NCBI GenBank assembly: GCA_014871385.1
Contig: CM026422.1
Location: forward strand, 17,921,199 to 17,985,198
DNA length: 64,000 bases
Source of the DNA: Ceratodon purpureus
Lineage: Eukaryota > Streptophyta > Bryopsida > Pseudoditrichales > Ditrichaceae
Reading direction: 5' to 3'
Below, piece by piece: positions 43,381 through 53,889 of this stretch. The notes beneath the pieces are model-generated. The model worked only from the letters and a program-made list of their open reading frames with translations, did not search any database and was not told where the DNA came from. Positions within the stretch are counted from its first letter, which is position 1. Each line of letters begins with the position of its first letter. Made by a program: the position numbers and the translations under genes.

Positions 43381-43405
43381 GCTGGAATAGCTCAGTTGGT
43401 TAGAG
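43381..43405 (+). pseudogene. tRNA-Asn 5' fragment
   Basis: GCTGGAATAGCTCAGTTGG followed by TTAGAG is the acceptor and D arm of plant tRNA-Asn. The sequence then leaves the tRNA at the anticodon stem and becomes GC-rich DNA. The rest of a tRNA-Asn appears 340 bp downstream (43747-43819). Mirror copy at 48772-48796. Confidence 0.8.
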
Positions 43406-43591
43406 TTGGCGTGACCTTGGGTTCCGGTCCTCGACCTGTTCCGTCCCCCTCTGTTACCCGGACCCTCAGGGTTTGTTGTTGGCTTCGGCCGTGGGTCCCC
43501 TCGTGGGGGCCCCGGTCACCCGCTGGGTGCCTATCCCCGCACTAGGGCTTTGTCCTGGTTACTTTTTTAATTGCAGCCCAGAAAGGGATCT

Positions 43592-43650
43592 TTAAGCCCG
43601 GGCGCGGTTAGAGCCCGGGCGCGGTTAGAGCCCGGGCGCGGGGACCCCGG
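43592..43650. repeat. GC-rich 18-bp tandem repeat carrying a tRNA D-arm word
   Basis: Three head-to-tail copies of CCCGGGCGCGGTTAGAG. The GGTTAGAG part is identical to the D arm of the adjacent tRNA-Asn pieces. Following DNA to about 43,715 is rich in CCCGGG and GCGC words. Mirror copy at 48527-48585. Confidence 0.85.
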
Positions 43651-43746
43651 GCAAGCCCGGGGGTCCGCCCGCGCTTGATACGGGCTCCGCCCGTTCTCCC
43701 GCGCTTGTCGCGTTGTAATTTTACTTGGTTTCGTTTAACCCCGGGG

Positions 43747-43819
43747 GGGTATTTTGCTCAGGTGGTTAGAGCGTGTGGCCTTAACCACAAGGCCGGAGGT
43801 TCGACCCCTCCTTCTAGCG
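43747..43819 (+). pseudogene. tRNA-Asn pseudogene
   Basis: From GCTCAG (43756) to CTTCTAGCG (43819) it follows plant tRNA-Asn, including GGTTAGAGCGTGTGG and T arm GGAGGTTCGACCCCTCC with a perfect B box. The 5' acceptor strand is replaced by a T/G run, and the anticodon loop is one base short (CCTTAA instead of CTGTTAA), which destroys the GUU anticodon. Mirror copy at 48358-48430. Confidence 0.85.
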
Positions 43820-45096
43820 GCTAACCTTTTCCTCCTTAGCAAACATTTTGGCGAGATGGAAAAAGACGATAGGGGTGTTCAGAGTGGAGTTGAACCCCAT
43901 TTGAACCGCCACTTGATTACAGGCGGCGGACTCTCCTCGTTTCGTGTCACTGGAAAGGTTTCAAGTACTGGAAAGTCTTCGAGGAAGGTGGAGGCCTCCT
44001 CGATGAGTTTCCAGTGACCCTTTCTGACCTCGTCAGTGCCCTTTCTGAGAGTTCACTGGTGAAGTTTATCCACTCACCGGGTCCACCAAAATGAAGTCAA
44101 TTAATCTAGTGAGCAAAATCCAATGGAGCCAAAATAGTAGCTCATACTTCAAGTGGTTTCCTCGATTCCTATTGGATGCAAGTTTCTATTTGAGTGGCTC
44201 CTTCAAGTGGTCTCCTCTGCGACTCTGAACACCCTTGATGTCTACTCCTTTTATAAAACGCTCTATGATTCAAATCTCACATTCTTTGTAACTTCCATGA
44301 CTAATTACTTACAACTTCTATTTGTTTGCATTATTAGCTTCAAAGATAATATCTATTTGATATAGGCCGCCACCGTACTCACAAGTGTTGGCTTTTGTAG
44401 AACAAACAATCCACAAAAACGCACACCAACATTTCAATATTGAATTCAAGCCAAGAAGTGACAATGTCTTTCTTCCACCACAACCACCCTTGCTACCTAA
44501 AATCCTCCTTTTTTTTGGCAGTGTATAGGAACAAATACAAGCACCCAACATGCACCAACCAAGTGTTGCGTATTCTAACAAAATTGGCCATAGACATGGC
44601 ACCTCAAAAGCCAACCTCCAAGGTCAAACAACCATAGCAATTTTCATTTGTTGTATATTGGTAAAACACCCATATAACAAATGAAACTAGTCCATTGATT
44701 CTCTGAACATTTATTATTGTAAATAGAGAAGTAGCGGAGGAGTTTGAGATGGGCCGAGGGGTTCGTCATGGATGCCCTATGGCATCATACTTATATCTGT
44801 TTGTGGCGGACACCCTAGCTCGCATGTTCAACGACATGGTGAACGACATCGAGGGGCTCCAGCTACCAAACGGAGACACATTGAGGGAAGCTCTTTTTGC
44901 TGACGATTCGAACCTTTACCTCCAGGGCACTCCTGAGAATATGGATAGAGTGTACTCGGTACTTTAGTCTTTCTGCGGGGGCACAGGCTGAAATATCAAC
45001 TGGCCGAAGAGTGCTGCTATATGGGCCTCGGTTCGCCTCCAAACATGGACATGGAGTGCTGACAAAGGCTTACGGTGGATTCCAGAGGAGAGCTTG

Positions 45097-45496
45097 CATT
45101 ACGTGCAAAATGGGGTCATGAAAAGGCCGTGTAAGCCTGCCCTTTCTAGGTGAACCCCCTGCTACCCCCCGCACTGTCGCTGGCAGCGGGTGCCAGAGTT
45201 GCTGCCTGCACAGAACTGCGTGGCGCACTGTGAACAATCCTCCGAGGAATAATTCTTGAGACATGAATGACTTGTCTCGGGGTTTGGTCCCAAGTGGGCA
45301 GATGGTGTCAGCCCAACACTGTAGATTGTGCCCTCCACACGCCTCGCTCGGAGGTCATTGGTTGAGCCCCCGTGGCGGTTGCTGGCACCACGGTGGCACA
45401 TCACATGCCATGTCAAAAAGTACGCGGGCAGCGCCCGTTTTTTTCTCTCACGTGCCGCTTACACGGCCTTTTCTTGACCTCTTTTTGCACGTAATG
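45097..45496. mobile_element. ~400-bp TIR element (MITE-like) inside LINE B
   Basis: Terminal inverted repeats of 40 bp, 45097-45136 and 45457-45496 (coordinates sum to 90593), starting CATTACGTGCAAAA and ending AAAAGGCCGTGTAAGC, with about four mismatches. The interior is GC-rich and non-coding. LINE coding sequence stops at SLHYV on the left and resumes at FPIEFNMGEHEKK on the right. I see no clear target-site duplication, so superfamily is not assigned. Confidence 0.75.
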
Positions 45497-45857
45497 GTAA
45501 TCAGCTTAGGTTTCCTATTGAATTCAACATGGGTGAGCATGAGAAGAAGACCAAGGTGCTGACGCAAATAAGGAACAAGCTTAGCCAGTGGAAGAACAAG
45601 CCTTTATCCATGGTAGCACGGATTTTGGTTACAAACCAGGTCGTGCTGGCCTCTATTTGGTATATAGCCAGCTGTGCCGACTTCTCTCGGAGCATACTTG
45701 CCAAAGCTTGCACTATGGTGCGGAATTTTTTCTGGAGTGGTTCTCCTGACGGCCAGCCCCGAGCACGCGTAGCCTGGAATTCTGCGATCTTACCAACAAC
45801 TTTTGGGGGATCAAAGTTTTTGACCCGTATGCCCAGGCTTCAGCCCTGCTTGCCAAA

Positions 45858-46748
45858 ATGATCACTCATGGGATGGAGCCGGGAGCAGAGCCGTGGAAAA
45901 TTTTTCTACGACATAGAGTAAGTCAGCTCCAACTGAAACGTGAAGGCACTTGGCCCAAGAATCCGGAGTGGCTTCTCATAGGGAAGAAGATCAGTGACCA
46001 AGCCAGCCCCCTATGGCATAGGATATGGGCTGCCTGGTTAGAGGTTCGTCCTGGCACCATGAAGACCATACCCGCAACCAGAGAAGAGCTGCATCGCCAA
46101 GCGATTTTCTTTAATCCGCATTTGAAGAACGAGCAGGAGGTCATGTTTGGAGATGACCGCCCCGGGGTCTTTAGAAGATGGGCTGAGAAAGGAATCTCAC
46201 GGCTACACCATCTATGGGACCCTACTCGTCATCAGTGGTGGAGTGTGCAAGATACGCGATACGCTACTAGAATAGTTAATCTGGAAACCATACTCCCCCA
46301 GATCCACCAAGCTGTACTCTGGAGTATGGACACAAATTATATCAAACTCAAAGGAGACTTGCTCATGTTTGATGAGCCGAATAGTAATCTCCCTGAGGAA
46401 TTTTTCCATATCCAAAAGGTGTACTTGGAGGGGGACATGGACGCTATAGTGTACAGAAGAGTCAATCAGACCGAAAAACTGATGCGCGTCTCGGGACCCT
46501 ACCCCCTCCGGTTGCCTAAATGGAATTTCCAGCAGGCAAGAACAGTCCTCAAGAATCCTGAGGGGAAGATTGAATGCTTCAACCATCGTTATGTACCCCA
46601 TGTCCTCAAGCACTGGGAGGTCTTTGCGGTTTCTCATAGACGAGTCAAAGATTTGGAATTGGACTTAAAGGAATGGCCCTGGAAACGATCGGCCACCTTA
46701 AGCAGGGACATTTTTTTGATTATCCAACCAAGCGGGGTTATAAAATAA
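45858..46748 (+). pseudogene. LINE B post-RT region
   Basis: An open segment of 296 codons downstream of the RT thumb, beginning MITHGMEPGAEPWKIFLRH. A similar phrase in LINE A (LIRGMKPGEEPWKVFI, about 23,660-23,700 on the minus strand) shows both belong to one family. It connects, after a frame break, to the zf-RVT finger at about 46,956. No separate enzymatic domain recognised. Confidence 0.7.
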
Positions 46749-46925
46749 TCAACACTCGGGATGGAGTCACAACCCCTTTTACTTGCCTCATGCGATACAA
46801 GGACTACAACCTGTAATAGTGTAAACAATTTTACAAGGATCTGTGGCATAAATGGATACCTCGAAAGATATCCACTATGATCTCTCTGACTTGTAAATGG
46901 TGGGCTCCCGCTAGCGGCCTGGCGA

Positions 46926-47437
46926 ATGAGACTTGGTCCAGACAACGATGGGTTGTGTAACCTCTGCAACCTGAATGCGTGGGAGACTCCGGAACATTCG
47001 TTCTATGAGTGCCCAGCGGTTGAGGGAGTATGGGACAAGCTACAAAGAATGCAAGAACAAAGAATGCCGGTGATAAGCTACAAAGAATGCAAGAACTGGC
47101 GGACTTATCACCGGCACCAAGTTCCAACTAACTGGTGGCAAGCAATCTCAGGATTGTTTGATCCCCCGGTGCAACCGACAGCACCTCAGAGACCGCAAGG
47201 CAAACAAGAGGAGGCAGAGGACCAAGCACAACAACGCACAGATGAAACACCCTCGTCCATACTCAGAATGAGTATGATATGGTTCCTGTGTAGTGAAAAA
47301 TGTGCTTATGACCTGCGAGATGGGGATTTCCATGTAGGATTAGCACTTTTCCGGGCATGGCAGACAACGGTACAATTGAGGATGGGAGCATGGCAGGAAC
47401 TTGCAAAGAACAAAAAGCGCTCCAAATCCCGGAACCA
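46926..47437 (+). pseudogene. LINE B zf-RVT C-terminal segment
   Basis: Open segment with CNLCNLNAWETPEHSFYEC, the Cys-His finger typical of the C-terminus of plant non-LTR reverse transcriptases, followed by VEGVWDKL. A 33-bp phrase encoding YKECKNWRTY-like text is partly duplicated at 47,040-47,100. Frame continues to about 47,573 across the element boundary, which is not meaningful. Confidence 0.75.
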
Positions 47438-47451
47438 GGTTGCCTTATTAT

Positions 47452-50400
47452 TATTTATAATAATAAACGTTCAGAGAATCAATGGACTAGTTTCATTTGT
47501 TATATGGGTGTTTTACCAATATACAACAAATGAAAATTGCTATGGTTGTTTGACCTTGGAGGTTGGCTTTTGAGGTGCCATGTCTATGGCCAATTTTGTT
47601 AGAATACGCAACACTTGGTTGGTGCATGTTGGGTGCTTGTATTTGTTCCTATACACTGCCAAAAAAAAGGAGGATTTTAGGTAGCAAGGGTGGTTGTGGT
47701 GGAAGAAAGACATTGTCACTTCTTGGCTTGAATTCAATATTGAAATGTTGGTGTGCGTTTTTGTGGATTGTTTGTTCTACAAAAGCCAACACTTGTGAGT
47801 ACGGTGGCGGCCTATATCAAATAGATATTATCTTTGAAGCTAATAATGCAAACAAATAGAAGTTGTAAGTAATTAGTCATGGAAGTTACAAAGAATGTGA
47901 GATTTGAATCATAGAGCGTTTTATAAAAGGAGTAGACATCAAGGGTGTTCAGAGTCGCAGAGGAGACCACTTGAAGGAGCCACTCAAATAGAAACTTGCA
48001 TCCAATAGGAATCGAGGAAACCACTTGAAGTATGAGCTACTATTTTGGCTCCATTGGATTTTGCTCACTAGATTAATTGACTTCATTTTGGTGGACCCGG
48101 TGAGTGGATAAACTTCACCAGTGAACTCTCAGAAAGGGCACTGACGAGGTCAGAAAGGGTCACTGGAAACTCATCGAGGAGGCCTCCACCTTCCTCGAAG
48201 ACTTTCCAGTACTTGAAACCTTTCCAGTGACACGAAACGAGGAGAGTCCGCCGCCTGTAATCAAGTGGCGGTTCAAATGGGGTTCAACTCCACTCTGAAC
48301 ACCCCTATCGTCTTTTTCCATCTCGCCAAAATGTTTGCTAAGGAGGAAAAGGTTAGCCGCTAGAAGGAGGGGTCGAACCTCCGGCCTTGTGGTTAAGGCC
48401 ACACGCTCTAACCACCTGAGCAAAATACCCCCCCGGGGTTAAACGAAACCAAGTAAAATTACAACGCGACAAGCGCGGGAGAACGGGCGGAGCCCGTATC
48501 AAGCGCGGGCGGACCCCCGGGCTTGCCCGGGGTCCCCGCGCCCGGGCTCTAACCGCGCCCGGGCTCTAACCGCGCCCGGGCTTAAAGATCCCTTTCTGGG
48601 CTGCAATTAAAAAAGTAACCAGGACAAAGCCCTAGTGCGGGGATAGGCACCCAGCGGGTGACCGGGGCCCCCACGAGGGGACCCACGGCCGAAGCCAACA
48701 ACAAACCCAGAGGGTCCGGGTAACAGAGGGGGACGGAACAGGTCGAGGACCGGAACCCAAGGTCACGCCAACTCTAACCAACTGAGCTATTCCAGCTGGC
48801 AGTGTGCCATTGGCACACGTGGCTGTGTCTGCCGGGAGTCGAACCCGGGTCCATTGCTTGGAAGGCAATTATCCTAACCGTTGGATTGTTAAGGGCCTGT
48901 CCGGCTTAAAGGAATATGAAAATAACAACGAGGCAATGTCCTCGCAACAACCCCGAAGGGGACCACCCCAGCCACCTACTGGCCAGCAGACCACAAAGGC
49001 ATCTGTAGTCCAACGGTTAGGATATTGAAGGTTGTGATAAACCTCTAATATCCCAACCGTTGGACTACAGACGCTGTGCGTACGGACGGCACCTCGATTT
49101 CAGGACCGAATGACATGTCGTCCTACCTCTGGCGTATCATCTCCGAGGTCTCCATCCACGCCGCCATCGTAGAATTATGCGCTCAAACAATGCAGAAACC
49201 CCCTCGTCCGTTGTAATTTGCACCACTGCAGAGTCGGGTGTGTTCACTTTAAAGTCACAAGGTCTCCCAAATTCGACTCTACTCTGTGTGAATTCAATTT
49301 AGGGTCTCTGGTGCTCATCACCTGGTTCAGTATCCATATTCTTGATGTCTTAAAGGTTTTAGAATGAATTCCGTGTGGCAATAACAAGCTGTTGAAGCCA
49401 AAATGAGTGTACGTTTATGAAATGAAATTCACGAGTCACAAATACCAAAGTTCAGAATTTTTATAAGTTGTGATTAGTAATTCACTGCGCTCGCTCAAAT
49501 ATTGCGTATACCCTGTCCATTATCAGCGCTGGAGGGGATCCACTAATACCAAGGCATCAATTCCAAAGACCCCACAGCGTCTCCTGTGTACATTTAGAAC
49601 ACAAGGTCTCCCAATTTCAACAGTGATGGTGGAGGTGCACTTCGCTCGCCTCGTAAATAAACGTCTTGGACAAGTGAACGGTGTCTGTTTTATGCGCGAC
49701 ATCACAGAGGCAATTTAATTCGGGAGCGTGGCTTTGTCAGGTTTAAGAAAATTGTCCGTAAAAATGCAGCTCGCATCCCTGTTGGCTGGTGGGTAGCGGA
49801 AGATCCAATTCTTTTAGCACCGTTTGTGTGTGGATCTCTGTGTTGTCTTTTAGGACGCGTTGAAATGGGGCCAGTGGGTTCCGAATCTCATCATATACTT
49901 ATCACGATCACCTTTTAAACTGTCAATATGTTTATTTTGTCAATTCAACACTGGATACGGAACTAACTGATTTGTACCAGGTAAATTCTGCGGAGGCTCT
50001 TTCCATCGAGCTGGAACGCATTTCATAGATTTTCTGTTGACCGTTCCTGTACACTCGGTTGCCATCCCGCACTTCAGAGTTTTTGACACCTAAGATTGCA
50101 GCGCTCTTGGAATCATCATCGACCTCCACGCTGCACCCGACTCCCAGAGTGACCAGGAGCTGCAGTGGAACACGGGATGGTGGTTTTAGAATGTGTTGGA
50201 AATTTCAAGTTCCAACATCATTGCCTCAATGCCATTGACTTCCTTGCAAAACGGTAAATGAAACCACACAGTTTACAAGATGAATTCGAAGAGTTGTGAG
50301 GTCATCTTGAAAAGAAAATGGTATGCGTGTTCTTTGTTGAATACCATGTTCCGTTCAACTCAAGTTCGATCCAAAATACACGAAATTCTCTTCCAGGAGA

Positions 50401-50458
50401 AATCTGAAAAGCGTCTACAGTAAGCTGCGAAGGGATCACATTCTCAGAAGGCTCAATC
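47452..50458. repeat. Right arm of inverted repeat 2 (3,007 bp)
   Basis: Mirror of 41719-44725. All tRNA-derived pieces, GC repeats and candidate exons recur in opposite orientation. The outer edge at 50458 lies about 180 bp beyond the stop of the short conserved gene (50639) and cuts through a candidate exon that continues to 50517. That makes the right arm the more likely original locus, if the exon is real. Confidence 0.97.
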
Positions 50459-50517
50459 CATATAGACTGATCGGCGTTTTTAGGTTTGATATTTCTGCTG
50501 AAGAGTTTGAGCACTCT
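49932..50517 (-). CDS. Candidate two-exon gene 3' part, unrecognised (right copy)
   Basis: On the minus strand, a segment at 50517-50302 opens after a TTTGTAG acceptor (RVLKLFSRNIKPKN ... IEPSENVIPSQ). A second segment at 50159-49932 opens after CACTGCAG (LLVTLGVGCSVEVDDDSK ... SSVELTK, stop). A possible in-phase donor is GTATTT after GREFR. Composition looks coding, but I recognise no family and cannot place a 5' end. It could instead be non-coding 3' sequence of the gene at 50639-51982. Confidence 0.35.
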
Positions 50518-50638
50518 CTACAAAGAAAATCAGTGTCAAATCGGTGTAGATAATCTCCGAATTTCACAAGCCTACAAGCCTTGAATTAACATCTATATGT
50601 AAAGGTACGAAGCCTAAATGTAATTTTGGAAGCTACAG

Positions 50639-51982
50639 CTATCGCTCGCTGAAGGGTGCTTGCATCAGGTCAAACGCCTTGTCAAGAAGCTGCATTCAAC
50701 AAACCAAATCCTGTCGTTAGACATACTCGACGATATCTTGTGACTGACGTGATAGTTCGTAAACAACTAAGCTGACTACGAATTAGGGAGTGAGCAAAGT
50801 TTCTCGAAATGTGGAGTTACTTCAAATCAACATAGAAAATTGGAAACTTATTGATGTACTGTTCCTCTATACAATCTAGGGTCATACACTGCTAACCAAC
50901 TTAGCATCAATGAAGTACATAACTTCCGATTCGCTCAGGAATTGGGGTTTTCAAAGGCAAATACAACATGAGTTATAAAGAGATAGAGGCACTACCCTTC
51001 CTACAGTTTTCAACTCACGGCCAATTGGCTCTAGAGCTTTTAGGTTGATAGTTGGTTTGAAAGGGACAGGCCAAACCTGCATCACAACCTCGTCAAGTTT
51101 AGAGACGCTTGTGGTAAAATAATAAGCATAATAAAGGATCGTCCCGATTACGTTACCCATCTGGAATTAATCAAAATTCGAACAGAAACAAGGAGAGGAT
51201 GCAACTCGCAAACAGACTACAATCTAGGCAGGAGAATCTCACTTGAAGACCAAGAACCCTGACAGGCTTCTGCAAACCCGGAATAATGCAATCCGGTCCA
51301 GCTGGTTCCACAAAAGCCTCACAAGCTAGACCATAACCGATTGGATCTGGATGCTGTATTCATGTACACAATTCGATAGTCAAAATTGCAATCCTAAAAG
51401 TTCCAAACAGAAATAAACAAGAAATATCAAGAGGTAATTCTCTATATATTATCACTCTAAAACTGTTCACAGAGAGCAGCTCCGTAATAAAAACGCCAAA
51501 TAGCTTTTCTAATCCTGAGTATGAGACGGAATGCAGGAACAGATGCACACATTTCACACAAACATAAATGAACGCCTCTTTTTTAATGACACAAAACGTC
51601 AATAGCTACACCATATTGATTACATATTTCTGCGGTGTATGCAATCAATATGAGCTACAACAATCTATCTACAGGTAAGTATATACCAGCAACAGAGATC
51701 CTTACCGGTAACTTCTAATTATTCCTTCCAGGAGAAATGAGCTCGCAATGTCATCACATCAAACCCTAAAAACTAGGCAACTTCAAAGCTGATTTGCTTT
51801 TCACATTTACAAACGACGGGCCGTACCTTCATGATGCTCATGGCATACTGGAAATTTGGCCCTTGCCGAACAGGGACAACGCCACCCTTCCCGACTAGCG
51901 GAACAGGTTTCTCTCCCTTGTGTGCACGCCAGGGCACATCCTCAGAAAACCTCGAACCCTTGCCATTCCTCTTCGAAGTCAT
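50639..51982 (-). CDS. Short conserved plant protein (129 aa), function unknown
   Basis: Four exons, all phase 0: 51982-51827 (52 codons), 51353-51243 (37), 51076-51005 (24) and 50689-50639 (16 plus stop). Splice ends are GAAG|GTACGG, ACAG|CAT, CAA|GTGAGA, GCAG|GTT, ACT|GTAGGA and GCAG|CTT; the GTAGGA donor is weak, and a nearby GTGAGT is out of phase. Landmarks: DVPWRAHKGEKPVP, HPDPIGYGLACEAFVEPAGP, VWPVPFKPTINLKALEPIGR and the tail LLDKAFDLMQAPFSER. From memory, similar short proteins with a WP...LEP-x-G-(R/K)-ELK motif exist in other plants without known function; I could not verify this. No signal peptide or membrane span. Confidence 0.7.
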
Positions 51983-53889
51983 GAGTAACAATGTACCTAA
52001 AACCCGTACAACACCCCTTCAAGTCTACCAGAAGACTGCAATCCCCTCGTGATCCATCTTCACTCTCTTCGCTCCTGCATCCTCTAATTTACCAGAACAT
52101 CCCGGAGAAATTCAACTTATCAAATTCCCAGCCCAAAATGCATTAAACCCTCAATTAGGGTTTCGACTCTGTTCCGGAACAATCCAAAACCCCTACGAAT
52201 TAAACAACCTAATTCCTCTACACTGAAAGTCTCCCACGTACCTCGACGCAATCCAGAAAATTCCGAACCGCCCTACCAAAACAACTCCAGAAATCCAACA
52301 CTCTGTACTCACCTCCTTAAATACAAACTCGGCGACAACAAAAACTCCGAATCTCATATACCGAATTCACAAACATCAAGATCCAACAAACGAATCAACC
52401 TCTTGGTTGAAAGAACAGTAATCACTCACTCAAACCAGAGAAACTTAGTAACACACTCGCACCTATCCCAGGCCACAGAGACTAATTGCCAGAACCAAAA
52501 TCGCCGGCAAAACACTGAATCGAAAGCGCCAGACAGAGAGATTCGGGGTGAGCAATTACCGATTGAATGACGCCTCGATCGACGATGAAGGCGCAGCAGC
52601 AATCGCGTGGAGCGGTGTCGAGAGATGTGGAGGTTGTGAAGTGAGGTTGTTCTGGTTTCTTCTTAGTTTAGCTTTGTGCGGGTGTGGAGACTGTGCTCCA
52701 CTCATTTGGAGTGTGGAGTGGATGAGTGTGGATAGATTTGGGATAGATTTCTGCTCATTACCCAACGTCGTTAGCATAAATTATTCATAGAAAATTCTTA
52801 ACAAATAATCCTAAGAAAAGAAAGTCAACAAATTTTAGGGATGGAAAAACCAAAATATGAGAAATTATTTTATGTGATATTTTTTTACTTTTAGTTCATC
52901 TAGGGTTGTTTTTAGTGATTTTAAAAATTAAAAAAAAAAAAAGCTGAAAATTTATTTTTTTGGGTTGACATTTTTTTTTTAAAACAAAGAAATACTTGTT
53001 CATTATCTGTTGTAAACATACGGGATATAGCGCAATTGGTGTGGAAAACAATACACTAAGGTTTAGAGAATATGGATGAAAGTTTTGTTTTTTTTTTTTG
53101 TTTTTTTTTTTTTGGGAGTTGTATGGAATTTTTGGTGATTTTTTGATGTCTAAAAGCTAAGTTTTTAGTGTCGGAAAGGTTGTGTTCTTAGAATCAAACA
53201 CAAGAAGTTGTCAATAACAAATACTACCTGATTAATAAGTGGATTAATGACACTACCATTTAAGAATGTCAATGGAGGTGTCCTAAAAATGCTTTACATT
53301 CTCCAAATTTTTAACTAGCAAAATGGTAATCTAAATGTGTCCAATTGGAAATCCAAATCGTAAATATGTTATTTTCAATGAGGTAAAGAACCACCAAAAA
53401 TTTCAATGAAATTGGAGTAAAACTTGAATTTATGGAAATTTTTGAAGTATACATGATATAATTCCTTGTAGTTTCTAAGGGTAATTTTGGTAATAGTGGA
53501 TTTCTATGGATGAACTTGTTGTCATGTTACAAAAATCGGAATGAAATATGTTAAATTTGGGATGAAAACATGATATTGGCTATAAAGTTTTATATAGATG
53601 GAAAATATATTTTGGATGCAATTTGGGTTATGGATTATAATTGTCATTTGGATGAAAACTATGACAAAATGAAGACAATGTTTCTAGATGAAATCGTTGA
53701 TTAAATAAAAATTGTTTATTGGATGAAAAATGTCATCAATGAGCATGGATGAAAAAACATTGGACCTATTATATTGCAAGTGCCGATTTTTTGAAATTTA
53801 GTCTTATTACTTTTGTCCTTTGTCAATGACGAGGAGCCCGGGCAGAAAACGGGAGATTGTGATCAGTTAATGGCTACACAAATTTAAAA
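51983..53889. other. 5' region of the short conserved gene, then AT-rich spacer
   Basis: 51,983-52,560 is C/A-rich on the plus strand and probably the 5' UTR, possible upstream introns and promoter of the minus-strand gene starting at 51982. 52,800-53,890 is AT-rich with A and T runs and many GGATGAAAA words. No gene seen; the frames at 52,548-52,790 overlap on both strands and have no support. Confidence 0.45.

Larger units (their letters stand above)
41719..44725. repeat. Left arm of inverted repeat 2 (3,007 bp)
   Basis: Exact mirror of 47452-50458: every matching pair of coordinates sums to 92177 from end to end, so there is no insertion or deletion. I noted one internal mismatch (43468 against 48709) and two at the inner edge (44709 and 44719). 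Outside 41719 and inside 44725 similarity stops at once. No target-site duplication was seen. Contents: candidate exons at the outer end, tRNA-derived pieces and GC-rich repeats at 43.1-43.8 kb, and AT-rich DNA at 44.0-44.7 kb. Confidence 0.97.
44726..47451 (+). mobile_element. 5'-truncated L1-type LINE (LINE B) filling the palindrome centre
   Basis: Begins in RT motif B (GVRHGCPMASYLYLFVADTL), so endonuclease, ORF1 and the RT fingers are absent. It continues with LFADDSNLYLQGTPENMDR (catalytic FADD), NWPKSAAIW, a thumb segment (RILVTNQVVLASIWYIA), a ~300-aa tail (45858-46748) and a zf-RVT finger (CNLCNLNAWETPEHSFYEC, about 46,956-47,012). Stops and shifts occur near 44,967, 45,000 and 45,861, and the frame is split by an inserted TIR element. 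5' truncation is typical of target-primed reverse transcription. Both ends coincide exactly with the inner edges of inverted repeat 2. Confidence 0.9.

Noticed and set aside
43282-43819. Functional tRNA-Gly and tRNA-Asn genes
   Set aside because: Both lack a pairing 5' acceptor strand, and the Asn anticodon loop is one base short; called pseudogenes.
43309-44017. Short ORFs in the palindrome arms (78-87 aa)
   Set aside because: They overlap tRNA-derived and GC-repeat sequence and appear in both arms only because the arms are identical.
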